Part shown: in pieces, positions 1 to 5,465 of the stretch
Numbering within the stretch: the stretch's first letter is position 1
Layout of the letters: every line of letters begins with the position of its first letter
Assembly: GCA_028290345.1 (NCBI GenBank)
Contig: JAQGKB010000163.1
Location: 1-5,900 of the forward strand
Direction: 5' to 3'
From: Hyphomicrobiales bacterium
GTDB lineage: Bacteria > Pseudomonadota > Alphaproteobacteria > Rhizobiales > Devosiaceae
DNA length: 5,900 nucleotides
Position numbers and translations under genes: made by a program
The notes under the pieces: generated by a model
Told to the model about the DNA's origin: nothing
Database searches by the model: none
What the model saw: the letters and a program-made list of their open reading frames with translations, nothing else

Positions 1-822
1 CAGCACACGACGTTCGACGAACGAGATCAGCCCGAAGAACAAAGCCGAAAAGGTCGAGCCGACGACGATGGTGGCGAAGAGCAAAGGCGAGTCGAAATTG
101 TAGGTGGCCTGGATGATCAGGGCCCCAATGCCAGTCGTTGCCCCGACCCATTCGCCGATGATGGCGCCGACAACGGCGGTCGAGGCCGAAATCTTGAGGG
201 CAGAGAATAGGTAAGGCAGCGCGTTCTTGAAGCGCACCTTCTGGAAAATTTCCCGCTGCGAAGCCGAGAGCACATGCATCAGTTCGAGCTGTTGCGGGTT
301 CACGTCCTTGAGGCCGCGCGTCATGTTCACCAAGGTCGGGAAAAAGCAGATGATCGCGGCGATGGCGATTTTCGGTTGCAGCCCATTGCCCAGGATCAGC
401 ACCAGGATGGGGGCCTTCGCCACCGTGGGAATGGTGTTGAACATTACCGCGATGGGAAAAAACGCGTCCTCCGCCGTTGGCTTGTGGACGAAAGTGGTGG
501 CGAGAAGGATGGCCGCGAGGTTGCCGATGGCGAAGCCGGTGATCGCCTCGACCACCGTAGGCCAGAGGTTCTGCATCAAAATGCCAAATTTCTCGAACAG
601 CACCACGGCAACGGCGCTCGGCGCGGGTGCGATGAATGACTTGATAGAAAAGACGTGCACCGACATTTCCCAGAGCAGGACGATGGCCACCAGCGCCAGC
701 ACCGGGAGCAGGCGCTTGCGCCAGGCGAGCCGGCGCTTGCGTGCGATGAAGGCTGCCTGCTCGGCATCGTTGGTGACGAAGGCCGCGCTCGGGACCCCGA
801 TGTCGCTCGTCGTGTCGGTCAT
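1..822 (-). CDS. ABC transporter permease, SsuC/TauC/ThiX-type (partial, C-terminus beyond window)
   Basis: Inner-membrane subunit of an ABC importer in the nitrate/sulfonate/taurine/thiamine-precursor superfamily (BPD_transp_1 domain). The 274 residues seen begin MTDTTSDIG. Likely membrane segments lie near residues 38-56, 90-110, 121-145, 151-165, 213-228 and 245-268. The cytoplasmic EAA-type loop that docks on the ATPase spans about 170-205 and ends in KNALPYLFSALK; it carries ELMHVLSAS where most relatives have EAARVLGAS. Family members are about 250-290 residues, so only a few residues should be missing at the left edge. The ATG (820-822) follows the TGA of the ATPase gene by one base, and a strong GGAGGG ribosome site (831-836) lies 8 nt upstream, inside the ATPase gene, so translation is probably coupled. 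The ELM variant and the PKIAIAAIICFFPTLVN stretch recall ThiX/RibX-like permeases more than TauC/SsuC, but this is inference and does not fix the substrate. Confidence 0.93.
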   Translation of the reverse strand, partial: MTDTTSDIGVPSAAFVTNDAEQAAFIARKRRLAWRKRLLPVLALVAIVLLWEMSVHVFSIKSFIAPAPSAVAVVLFEKFGILMQNLWPTVVEAITGFAIGNLAAILLATTFVHKPTAEDAFFPIAVMFNTIPTVAKAPILVLILGNGLQPKIAIAAIICFFPTLVNMTRGLKDVNPQQLELMHVLSASQREIFQKVRFKNALPYLFSALKISASTAVVGAIIGEWVGATTGIGALIIQATYNFDSPLLFATIVVGSTFSALFFGLISFVERRVL

Positions 823-823
823 C

Positions 824-1630
824 TCAACAGCCCTCCAGCACGCCGCGCAGCCGGGTGACGAGCTTGGCGAAGTGCGGCTCCTCGCGGATTGCCACCTTGC
901 GCGGCATCGGCAGATCCACAGGGACCTGAGCGCGTACCCGACCGGGACGGGCCGCCAGCAGCAACACCTCCTGCCCCAGGAACGCCGCCTCATAGATGGA
1001 GTGGGTGACGAAAAGGATGGTCGTACCGGTACGCTCCCACACGCTGAGCAGTTCCTCGTTCAACCGGTCTCGGGTGATCTCGTCGAGAGCACCAAATGGC
1101 TCGTCCATCATCAATAGCCGCGGGCTGTTGACCAAGGCCCTGGCGATCGACACTCGCTGGCGCATGCCGCCTGACAGCTCGTGCGGAAAGGCCTTCTCCC
1201 AGCCCGCGAGCCCGACGAGTTTCAATAGGTCCTCTGGATTTTGGCGCGCGCCACCACCGCCACCGCCGACTTCGAACGGCAGGGTGACGTTTTCAATGAC
1301 CGTGCGCCACGGCAACAGGGCCGGGTCCTGGAACACGAAGCCGATATCCCGGCGCCGCCGCGCAGCGTCGGGATCGGCTCCGAACACCCGGGCGGTTCCG
1401 GATGCAGGCTTGATGATATCGGCAACAACGCGCAGCAACGTCGACTTGCCGCAACCCGATGGGCCGAGCAGCGTCAAGAAGCCGCCTTTGGGCACGACCA
1501 GGTTGATCCGGTCGAGGGCGGTGACCGTCCCCCGCTCAGTGGTGAATCGAACCGTTACATTGTCGAGCCTTATGGCAGGCTCGGCAATGTTCGGTGCGAT
1601 CTGCGGGGAGACGGTTTCGTCGAGCGCCAT
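824..1630 (-). CDS. ABC transporter ATP-binding protein, SsuB/TauB/NrtD-type
   Basis: Cytoplasmic ATPase that powers the importer. Numbered from the ATG at 1628-1630 (268 residues), the motifs in order are Walker A GPSGCGKST (56-64), Q-loop FVFQDPALLPW (Q101), signature LSGGMRQR (from 152), Walker B LLMMDEP (172-178), D-loop GALD (180-183) and the switch histidine in FVTHS (H210). All catalytic residues are present, so it should be active. Six consecutive glycines (122-127) sit between the Q-loop and the signature, an unusual run in the helical subdomain. Start choice is uncertain: an in-frame TTG at 1646-1648 overlaps the stop of the binding-protein gene (TTGA), which would favour coupling, but none of the candidate starts has a good ribosome site, so the ATG is preferred. 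Conserved sequence begins well after either start. The gene lies 14 nt after the binding-protein gene and 1 nt before the permease gene. Confidence 0.95.
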   Translation of the reverse strand: MALDETVSPQIAPNIAEPAIRLDNVTVRFTTERGTVTALDRINLVVPKGGFLTLLGPSGCGKSTLLRVVADIIKPASGTARVFGADPDAARRRRDIGFVFQDPALLPWRTVIENVTLPFEVGGGGGGARQNPEDLLKLVGLAGWEKAFPHELSGGMRQRVSIARALVNSPRLLMMDEPFGALDEITRDRLNEELLSVWERTGTTILFVTHSIYEAAFLGQEVLLLAARPGRVRAQVPVDLPMPRKVAIREEPHFAKLVTRLRGVLEGC

Positions 1631-1644
1631 CGTACCCGTCACGC

Positions 1645-2679
1645 TCAACCGATCTTCGGACGGGAATCGGCCGTGGCGTCGAGGACGACGGTGGTCTCGA
1701 CCGCATCGAGCGCGGGTGTGCCGGCGCTGAACTGCCCAAGCTGGCTATAAAGCTTGATCTGGGCGTCCCAAATCGCCGGATCGAAAGTGCCCCAGCCACC
1801 CTTCTGCGTCGCGGGCGTGAAGACGTGCTTGAGCATCACGGGTGCCGCAGCCAATTCATCCTTCTTCACCAAGTTGGGGAATTCCTTGATCAGCAGATCG
1901 ACGGCTGCCTCGGGATTGGCCTTGGCGTACTCCCATCCCTTTCCAGACGCCTTGAGGAAGGACGCCAGCAGGTCGCCCTTGCTCGCAAGGGTCTCGGCCG
2001 TCGTATAATAGGGGTTGGCGTAGAGTTGCACCCCGTTATCCCAGAGTTTTAGGGTGACATGGTCGGGACCGAGCGGGGCGAGAGCAGTGGTGTTGGTGAC
2101 CCAACCCGAAATCGCATCGACCTGCCCGGTCAGCACCGGCGTCATGTCCGACCCGATGACGACAACCTCAACATCGCCTTCGGCAATTTTGTTGACCTTG
2201 AGCAGCGCGCTGAGCAGCGGCCGGCCGGTGGCCTGGATGCCGATCTTCTTGCCGATCATATCCTTGGGCGTGGATATCGGCTTGGAGGCGAGAGAGAAGA
2301 AGGCATAGGGATGCTGCTGGGCGCAAACCGCAAAGGCCTTAACCGGAATCCCGTGTGACGCTGCCAGCATCAGCGAGGGGCTCGAGGAAACCTGCCCGAT
2401 CTCGTACTGGCCGGACGCAACGATCGCCACGCCGTCATTATTTGGGCCCCCGGGCTGGATGGCGAAATTCAGGCCCTGCTCCTCGAAGTAGCCAAGATGC
2501 TTGGCCACGATTTCGCCGAGCTGATTGCCGCCGCCCAGCCAGCCGAGCTGCATGTTGATGGTTTTCGTACCGGATTGTGCCAGCGTACGGCCTGAGATGA
2601 GGGCCGGCATCGCGATCGTGGCGGCAAGGCCGGCGCCGATCTGCAGGACGTTGCGTCGAGAAAAATTCGGTAAGACCAT
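1645..2679 (-). CDS. ABC transporter substrate-binding protein, NMT1/SsuA/TauA/ThiY-like, Tat-exported
   Basis: Periplasmic solute receptor delivering ligand to the permease/ATPase encoded downstream. The 344-residue protein starts MVLPNFSRRNVLQ: the twin arginines R8-R9 in SRRNVL, then a hydrophobic stretch and TLA before Q35, form a Tat signal peptide, so export is probably in folded form. The mature part has the NMT1-like pattern: LGWLGGGNQLGEIVAKHLGYFEEQGL (about 45-70), PGGPNNDG (76-83), then IVASGQYEIG. These receptors bind nitrate, sulfonates, taurine, pyrimidine thiamine precursors or flavins. The PGGPN motif looks closer to ThiY-type receptors, but I cannot name the ligand. A GTG 39 nt further upstream (2716-2718) is in frame, but the ATG is favoured: it has an AAGGGAA ribosome site 8 nt upstream and puts the Tat motif at the normal distance from the N-terminus. 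First gene of the operon, divergent from a LysR regulator. Confidence 0.93.
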   Translation of the reverse strand: MVLPNFSRRNVLQIGAGLAATIAMPALISGRTLAQSGTKTINMQLGWLGGGNQLGEIVAKHLGYFEEQGLNFAIQPGGPNNDGVAIVASGQYEIGQVSSSPSLMLAASHGIPVKAFAVCAQQHPYAFFSLASKPISTPKDMIGKKIGIQATGRPLLSALLKVNKIAEGDVEVVVIGSDMTPVLTGQVDAISGWVTNTTALAPLGPDHVTLKLWDNGVQLYANPYYTTAETLASKGDLLASFLKASGKGWEYAKANPEAAVDLLIKEFPNLVKKDELAAAPVMLKHVFTPATQKGGWGTFDPAIWDAQIKLYSQLGQFSAGTPALDAVETTVVLDATADSRPKIG

Positions 2680-2687
2680 AAAAACTG

Positions 2688-2694
2688 TTCCCTT
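2688..2694 (-). promoter_or_regulatory. Ribosome binding site deciding the binding-protein start
   Basis: AAGGGAA on the minus strand lies 8 nt before the ATG at 2677-2679. It supports that start over the upstream GTG (2716-2718), which would place 13 extra residues in front of the Tat signal. Confidence 0.7.
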
Positions 2695-2700
2695 TTGCCC

Positions 2701-2716
2701 GGCCGTCACGTCGGCC
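2701..2716 (-). repeat. Short inverted repeat in the leader of the transporter operon
   Basis: GGCCG (2701-2705) and CGGCC (2712-2716) flank six bases and could form a small GC-rich hairpin in the mRNA leader, 6 nt upstream of the ribosome site. It may be a leader structure or part of an operator; chance occurrence in GC-rich DNA is also quite possible. Confidence 0.3.
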
Positions 2717-2731
2717 ACCCGTTTTCGTGCG

Positions 2732-2749
2732 CCTGCCGGATCCGACAGG
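2732..2749. promoter_or_regulatory. Near-perfect 18-bp palindrome upstream of the transporter operon, possible operator
   Basis: CCTGCCGGATCCGACAGG pairs with itself at eight of nine positions (the single mismatch is C2736 against A2745). It sits 53-70 nt upstream of the binding-protein ATG, in the divergent space shared with the LysR gene, where a regulator would act on the transporter promoter. It does not fit the T-N11-A rule, so the protein bound, if any, is unknown. Confidence 0.4.
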
Positions 2750-2800
2750 GCCGTCTTGTTGTTTCCACGCGGAACGCCGCAATTGTGAAAAGCATATGAC

Positions 2801-2830
2801 TTGCAGAGTGCGCTCCGGAAGAGCTAATTT
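2801..2830 (+). promoter_or_regulatory. Candidate sigma-70 promoter of the LysR gene
   Basis: TTGCAG (2801-2806) followed after 17-18 bp by CTAATT/TAATTT (2824-2830) is a modest match to the housekeeping promoter pattern. The predicted transcription start would fall just before or inside the LysR box at 2844-2856, as expected for an autorepressed regulator. Only about half of the consensus bases match. Confidence 0.3.
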
Positions 2831-2843
2831 TCGCGATGCCCGA

Positions 2844-2856
2844 TGCCAAAATGGCA
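2844..2856. promoter_or_regulatory. LysR-type box (T-N11-A), perfect dyad
   Basis: TGCCAAAATGGCA has T and A separated by exactly 11 bases, the classical LysR-family recognition pattern. It is the core of a longer perfect inverted repeat, GATGCCA-AAA-TGGCATC (2842-2858). It ends 5 nt before the ribosome site of the LysR gene, so binding there would block transcription of that gene; it lies about 160 nt upstream of the transporter start. Confidence 0.65.
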
Positions 2857-2862
2857 TCACCT

Positions 2863-2866
2863 GGAG
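2863..2866 (+). promoter_or_regulatory. Ribosome binding site deciding the LysR start
   Basis: GGAG lies 6 nt before the ATG at 2873-2875. The alternative in-frame ATG at 2843-2845 has no ribosome site and lies inside the operator dyad, so the downstream start is preferred. Confidence 0.6.
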
Positions 2867-2872
2867 CAGTTC

Positions 2873-3802
2873 ATGCACGCAGTAGTCTTACGCTACATCG
2901 ATCAGGTCGCCCGCTTTGGATCAATTCGGCGGGCGGCGGAAACGTTGAATATCGCGTCGTCAGCGGTCAACCGCCAAATCCTGAAGCTGGAGGCCGCCAT
3001 CGGGACGCCGCTCTTCGAGCGCGTGGGCAACGGGGTAAGGCCAACACCGGCTGGCGAATATGTCATTCGACACGCCCGCGACACGCTGGCCGATTGGCAG
3101 AGGACGCGGACCAACATTTCGGCGCTGAGTGGAAATATCCACGGCGAGGTGCGAGTCGGTACCATTCCCTCAGCGATGATTTCCATCCTACCCAAGGCGC
3201 TGGATAGCCTGGCTCAGGCACACCCGAACCTCAAATTTCGCGTGCTCGACATGGCGCCCAGCGACCACGCGGAAGAAATGCGCGCCGGCCGCCCGGACGT
3301 GGCGGTGCTGTTTATCGACAGGCGTTACAGGGACTACGAGATTGTAGCGCAATTGGGTGCAAAGGTTGGAGTGATCATGCGGCCGGATCATCCGCTGGCC
3401 AAGCGCTCGCAACTAACGCTGACCGAATGCTCGAGCTATCCGGTGACCATGCTCGACGATCCGTGGCTCTTGTTCGAATCGACCCTGCAGAACGAGTTCA
3501 TCCGGAGCGGGGCGGAACTCAACACGGTGCTGCGCACCAATTCCATGACGTTGATGAAACAGGCGATCAGCAGCGGCATGGGCCTCGGATTTTTCACGCC
3601 GGTGGGCTTTCTTGATGAAATCCGCACCGGTCAGCTCGTTCACGTGCCGCTGACCGAGCACGACCTCGCTGCGACCGATATCGGCCTTTTCGTCCATCGC
3701 GGACGCGCGCGCTCTCCAAGCGTACAGTTGCTGGTTCGGGCGTTGAGTGACGAATTCGTCCGGGCCGCGAGCGATCTGCGAAACGCGCCGACGAAGGCCT
3801 GA
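2873..3802 (+). CDS. LysR-family transcriptional regulator
   Basis: DNA-binding regulator of 309 residues, a normal length for the family. The N-terminal winged helix-turn-helix covers about residues 3-62, with the recognition region GSIRRAAETLNIASSAVNRQ (16-35) and the hallmark GTPLFERVGNGVRPTPAGE (44-62). A linker helix follows (about 62-85), then the periplasmic-binding-like effector domain (about 92-300). The variant LRYIDQVARFGSIRRAAE with SAVNRQI is a recognisable subgroup common in Alphaproteobacteria. The gene diverges from the ABC importer operon, the usual layout in which such a protein controls its neighbour in response to the imported compound or a derivative; that role is inferred. 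A perfect T-N11-A box just upstream of its own start suggests autoregulation. The start at 2873 was chosen for its ribosome site; the ATG at 2843 would add ten residues. Confidence 0.93.
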   Translation: MHAVVLRYIDQVARFGSIRRAAETLNIASSAVNRQILKLEAAIGTPLFERVGNGVRPTPAGEYVIRHARDTLADWQRTRTNISALSGNIHGEVRVGTIPSAMISILPKALDSLAQAHPNLKFRVLDMAPSDHAEEMRAGRPDVAVLFIDRRYRDYEIVAQLGAKVGVIMRPDHPLAKRSQLTLTECSSYPVTMLDDPWLLFESTLQNEFIRSGAELNTVLRTNSMTLMKQAISSGMGLGFFTPVGFLDEIRTGQLVHVPLTEHDLAATDIGLFVHRGRARSPSVQLLVRALSDEFVRAASDLRNAPTKA

Positions 3803-3811
3803 GACGGTTCA

Positions 3812-3826
3812 GAGCGGACCGCGCTC
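3812..3826. terminator. Weak hairpin between convergent LysR gene and tRNA-Asp
   Basis: GAGCG (3812-3816) and CGCTC (3822-3826) can pair around a 5-base loop, 10 nt after the LysR stop and about 38 nt past the 3' end of tRNA-Asp. No T-run follows on either strand, so a terminator role for the two converging transcripts is only suggested by position. Confidence 0.25.
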
Positions 3827-3863
3827 ATTCACCACAAATACCAGCAATTTCAGGAAGATGAAG

Positions 3864-3940
3864 TGGCGGGAGTGACGGGACTCGAACCCGCGACCTTCGG
3901 CGTGACAGGCCGACGCTCTAACCAACTGAGCTACACCCCC
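3864..3940 (-). tRNA. tRNA-Asp (anticodon GTC)
   Basis: A 77-nt tRNA with encoded CCA (3864-3866). The 7-bp acceptor stem pairs GGGGGTG with CACTCCC (one G-U), the D arm contains AGCTCAGTTGGTTAGAGC, the anticodon loop CTGTCAC reads GTC (3904-3906 on the opposite strand), and the T loop is GTTCGAGTC. All arms fold without mismatch. It delivers aspartate at GAC/GAU codons. It lies 198 nt after tRNA-Val and has its own promoter. Confidence 0.97.
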
Positions 3941-3974
3941 AGCGGCGGGAACGACGCCCCCGCAAGGTGTGGTC

Positions 3975-4003
3975 TGTTTATTGGTGGTCCCGATGCAAGT
4001 CAA
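3975..4003 (-). promoter_or_regulatory. Promoter of tRNA-Asp
   Basis: On the minus strand TTGACT (-35, 3998-4003) and TAAACA (-10, 3975-3980) are separated by exactly 17 bp. The -10 box ends 34 nt before the mature tRNA. The design matches the tRNA-Val promoter. The GC-rich GACCACACC after the -10 resembles the discriminator of stringently controlled stable-RNA promoters. Confidence 0.65.
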
Positions 4004-4138
4004 GCGGCCTGAGCCAACCTTTTGTGGATGCGCGCAAAATGTTTTGGCCGAACACGCTGCACCCCGGGTTTTACCACGAGATTAGAATGGCTTGGATGGG
4101 AATTGGAAGGCCTGGAATGCCCGGCGTGGGGTGGGCCA

Positions 4139-4214
4139 TGGTGGGCGATGACGGACTCGAACCGCCGACATCCTCGGTGTAAACGAGGCGCTCTACCAAC
4201 TGAGCTAATCGCCC
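4139..4214 (-). tRNA. tRNA-Val (anticodon TAC)
   Basis: A 76-nt tRNA with encoded CCA (4139-4141). The acceptor stem pairs GGGCGAT with ATCGCCC perfectly, the D arm is TAGCTCAGTTGGTAGAGC, the anticodon stem CCTCG/CGAGG encloses loop TTTACAC with anticodon TAC (4179-4181 on the opposite strand), and the T loop is GTTCGAGTC. It reads GUA and, with a modified wobble base, other valine codons. It follows hup on the same strand and has its own promoter. Confidence 0.97.
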
Positions 4215-4251
4215 GCGGGCGACGGGCAAGCAGCCCGGACCAGCGGCGCCC

Positions 4252-4280
4252 TGCTTAGGGGCTTGGCCGAGGTCCGTCAA
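4252..4280 (-). promoter_or_regulatory. Promoter of tRNA-Val
   Basis: On the minus strand TTGACG (-35, 4275-4280) and TAAGCA (-10, 4252-4257) are separated by 17 bp, and the -10 box ends 37 nt before the mature tRNA. A GC-rich run (GGGCGCCGC) follows the -10, as in growth-rate-regulated stable-RNA promoters. Confidence 0.65.
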
Positions 4281-4317
4281 CCAAAATGCATCGGCAACCG
4301 GATCGCCGAAACGCAAA

Positions 4318-4345
4318 TGGCCTCGGCGCTATACGCTCGAGGCCA
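4318..4345 (-). terminator. Likely terminator of hup
   Basis: TGGCCTCG (4318-4325) and CGAGGCCA (4338-4345) form a perfect 8-bp stem. GCG/CGC inside it extends the stem past a one-base bulge to a CTATA loop. It begins 24 nt after the hup stop and is followed on the minus strand by the modest T-rich ATTTGCGTTT. It separates hup from the tRNA-Val promoter. Confidence 0.55.
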
Positions 4346-4369
4346 CGTGCAACCAAAACTAGTCGTTGA

Positions 4370-4645
4370 TTAGTTGATGGAATCTTTCAGGCCCTTGCCG
4401 GGCTTGAACTTGGCCTGGTTAGAGGCCGGGATCTGGATTTCCGCGCCCGTTGCCGGGTTGCGGCCGGTGCTGGCCTTACGCGCCGACACGGAGAACGTGC
4501 CAAAACCAACCAGACGCACTTCTTCGCCCGCCTTCAAGGAAGCCGTGATCGCTTCAAAGACCGCATCGACTGCCTCGGCCGCCTGGGCCTTGGTGATGTC
4601 GGCTTTGTCGGCGACGACGCCGATCAGATCATTCTTGTTTGACAT
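4370..4645 (-). CDS. hup: HU-family nucleoid DNA-binding protein
   Basis: Small histone-like protein of 91 residues, the standard HU length, that dimerises and bends DNA in the nucleoid. It begins MSNKNDLIGVVADKADITKAQA, the usual HU first helices. The conserved GFGTF (47-51) starts the sheet, GRNPATG (61-67) is the tip of the DNA-embracing arm with the intercalating proline P64, and FKPGKGLKD (80-88) is the classic C-terminal motif. HU rather than IHF is supported by the arm and tail sequences. A GAGGAA ribosome site (4651-4656) lies 5 nt upstream of the ATG. The 164-nt upstream region is free of genes, and no convincing promoter was seen in it. In rhizobia hup usually follows lon; here the upstream gene on the same strand is a TetR regulator. 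Confidence 0.97.
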   Translation of the reverse strand: MSNKNDLIGVVADKADITKAQAAEAVDAVFEAITASLKAGEEVRLVGFGTFSVSARKASTGRNPATGAEIQIPASNQAKFKPGKGLKDSIN

Positions 4646-4703
4646 TGCATTTCCTCACATTGGGGTGCCCGCCCTCGCTGGCGAAGCAAAACGGGGCCAC
4701 CCT

Positions 4704-4722
4704 TTTGCGATTCTGGCGCAAA
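4704..4722. repeat. Inverted repeat in the hup upstream region
   Basis: TTTGCG (4704-4709) and CGCAAA (4717-4722) are perfect 6-bp arms around 7 bases, 59-77 nt before the hup start. It could be an operator or leader hairpin; no promoter position could be fixed relative to it. Confidence 0.3.
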
Positions 4723-4735
4723 CGCAAGGATTTCC

Positions 4736-4749
4736 GGGGCTTTTGCCCC
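4736..4749 (-). terminator. GGGGC-N4-GCCCC hairpin between the TetR gene and hup
   Basis: Perfect 5-bp GC arms around a 4-base AAAA loop (minus strand), 60 nt after the TetR stop. It could end the TetR transcript before hup, but no T-run follows, so it might instead be a factor-dependent stop or a leader structure. Confidence 0.35.
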
Positions 4750-4809
4750 CAAACACAGCGCATTCTTGTTAATGGGGTGTGAATTTTGTCTCAGGTGGCA
4801 AAGTTTGGC

Positions 4810-5457
4810 TCAATGGCCCGTACTCCGGGGCTTTCTGGCCCTCGCGATCGAATCGTGCGCCAAATCGCGAATCAGCGCTTCGACCGCAGGCGCATCTCGA
4901 CCTGCCCGTTGTAGATCGGCAAAGAAGGTCATCCCCGTCATGGCAAAGAGGACGTCGACCAGATCGGCTGCAGCATCGGCCCGGATCGTTCCCTGATCCG
5001 ACATGCGCCCGGCCAGCACTGACAGAACATGGCGACGGCGTTCGTTGCGCTCGCGCAGCGCCCTGGCGAAATCAGTCTCCATGCTGGCGACCGCAATCAG
5101 CCTGTGCAGGCCCAGATGGTTATGGCTCCAGAAGCTGCAGAATGTGGTGATCAGTGCATCGACTCCCGCGACCGGATCAGGCAGCGCCATGGCTTCGGCA
5201 ATGCGGTGCAGGCCTCCCTGCCGCGCCCGATCGTCGAACACCGCCTCAAGCAGTTGGCGGCGGGTGCCAAACTGATTGTGCACGGTTAATCGAGTGACCC
5301 CTGCCCGCTTGGCCACGGCATCCAACGAAAAGCTCTTTTCCGCCTCAGCCTCCTGCAAGACGGCAAACGCACTTTCCAGCACCCGCGCGCGGACCTGTTC
5401 GACGGCGGCATCGCGCGCCGCGCTCACATAGCGGCGAGGCTTTTGCTCAGTTGACAT
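4810..5457 (-). CDS. TetR/AcrR-family transcriptional regulator
   Basis: Probable ligand-responsive repressor of 215 residues, typical for the family. The N-terminal helix-turn-helix lies at about 43-75: FSLDAVAKRAGVTRLTVHNQFGTRRQLLEAVFD, matching the family pattern of a first helix, AG(V/T) turn, a recognition helix with a central aromatic or histidine, and the F-x-x-(K/R)-x-x-L-L follow-on. The rest is a variable helical ligand and dimer domain, so the inducer cannot be predicted. The gene diverges from a membrane-protein gene 54 nt away, with an inverted repeat between them, so it most likely represses that gene and itself. The ribosome site is weak (AAAAGA); the candidate promoter lies so close that the leader would be only a few bases. 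Confidence 0.92.
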   Translation of the reverse strand: MSTEQKPRRYVSAARDAAVEQVRARVLESAFAVLQEAEAEKSFSLDAVAKRAGVTRLTVHNQFGTRRQLLEAVFDDRARQGGLHRIAEAMALPDPVAGVDALITTFCSFWSHNHLGLHRLIAVASMETDFARALRERNERRRHVLSVLAGRMSDQGTIRADAAADLVDVLFAMTGMTFFADLQRAGRDAPAVEALIRDLAHDSIARARKPRSTGH

Positions 5458-5465
5458 TTCTTTTC

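Noticed and set aside
227..1117. Plus-strand open frame of 296 residues opposite the permease and ATPase genes
   Set aside because: It lies antisense to two genes with clear motifs, is low in hydrophobic structure and rich in Arg/Ala/Ser as expected for a shadow frame in GC-rich DNA, and spans both real genes.
996..1730. Plus-strand open frame of 244 residues opposite the ATPase gene
   Set aside because: It is a shadow of the Walker-motif ATPase; composition is Arg/Ser/Pro rich and no domain is recognisable.
2680..2718. GTG start of the substrate-binding protein at 2716-2718
   Set aside because: It adds 13 residues before the Tat signal and lacks a ribosome site, whereas the ATG at 2677-2679 has AAGGGAA 8 nt upstream.
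2843..2872. Ten-residue N-terminal extension of the LysR protein from the ATG at 2843
   Set aside because: There is no ribosome site in front of it and it would start inside the operator dyad; the ATG at 2873 has GGAG at the right distance and gives the usual family N-terminus.
3809..4003. Minus-strand frame containing GGVAQLVRASACHAEGRGFESRHSR
   Set aside because: This is the well-known false protein obtained by translating a tRNA gene (here tRNA-Asp).
3941..4138. Possible integration remnant or small RNA in the 198-nt spacer between the two tRNAs
   Set aside because: No repeat of a tRNA end, no integrase fragment and no terminator-like hairpin was seen; the only supported element is the tRNA-Asp promoter.
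3967..4182. Plus-strand frame ending in GDDGLEPPTSSV
   Set aside because: The end is the antisense translation of tRNA-Val, a common misannotation; the rest is tRNA spacer.
4071..4316. Minus-strand frame containing LAQLVERLVYTEDVGGSSPSSPT
   Set aside because: It is a translation of tRNA-Val, another classic false protein.
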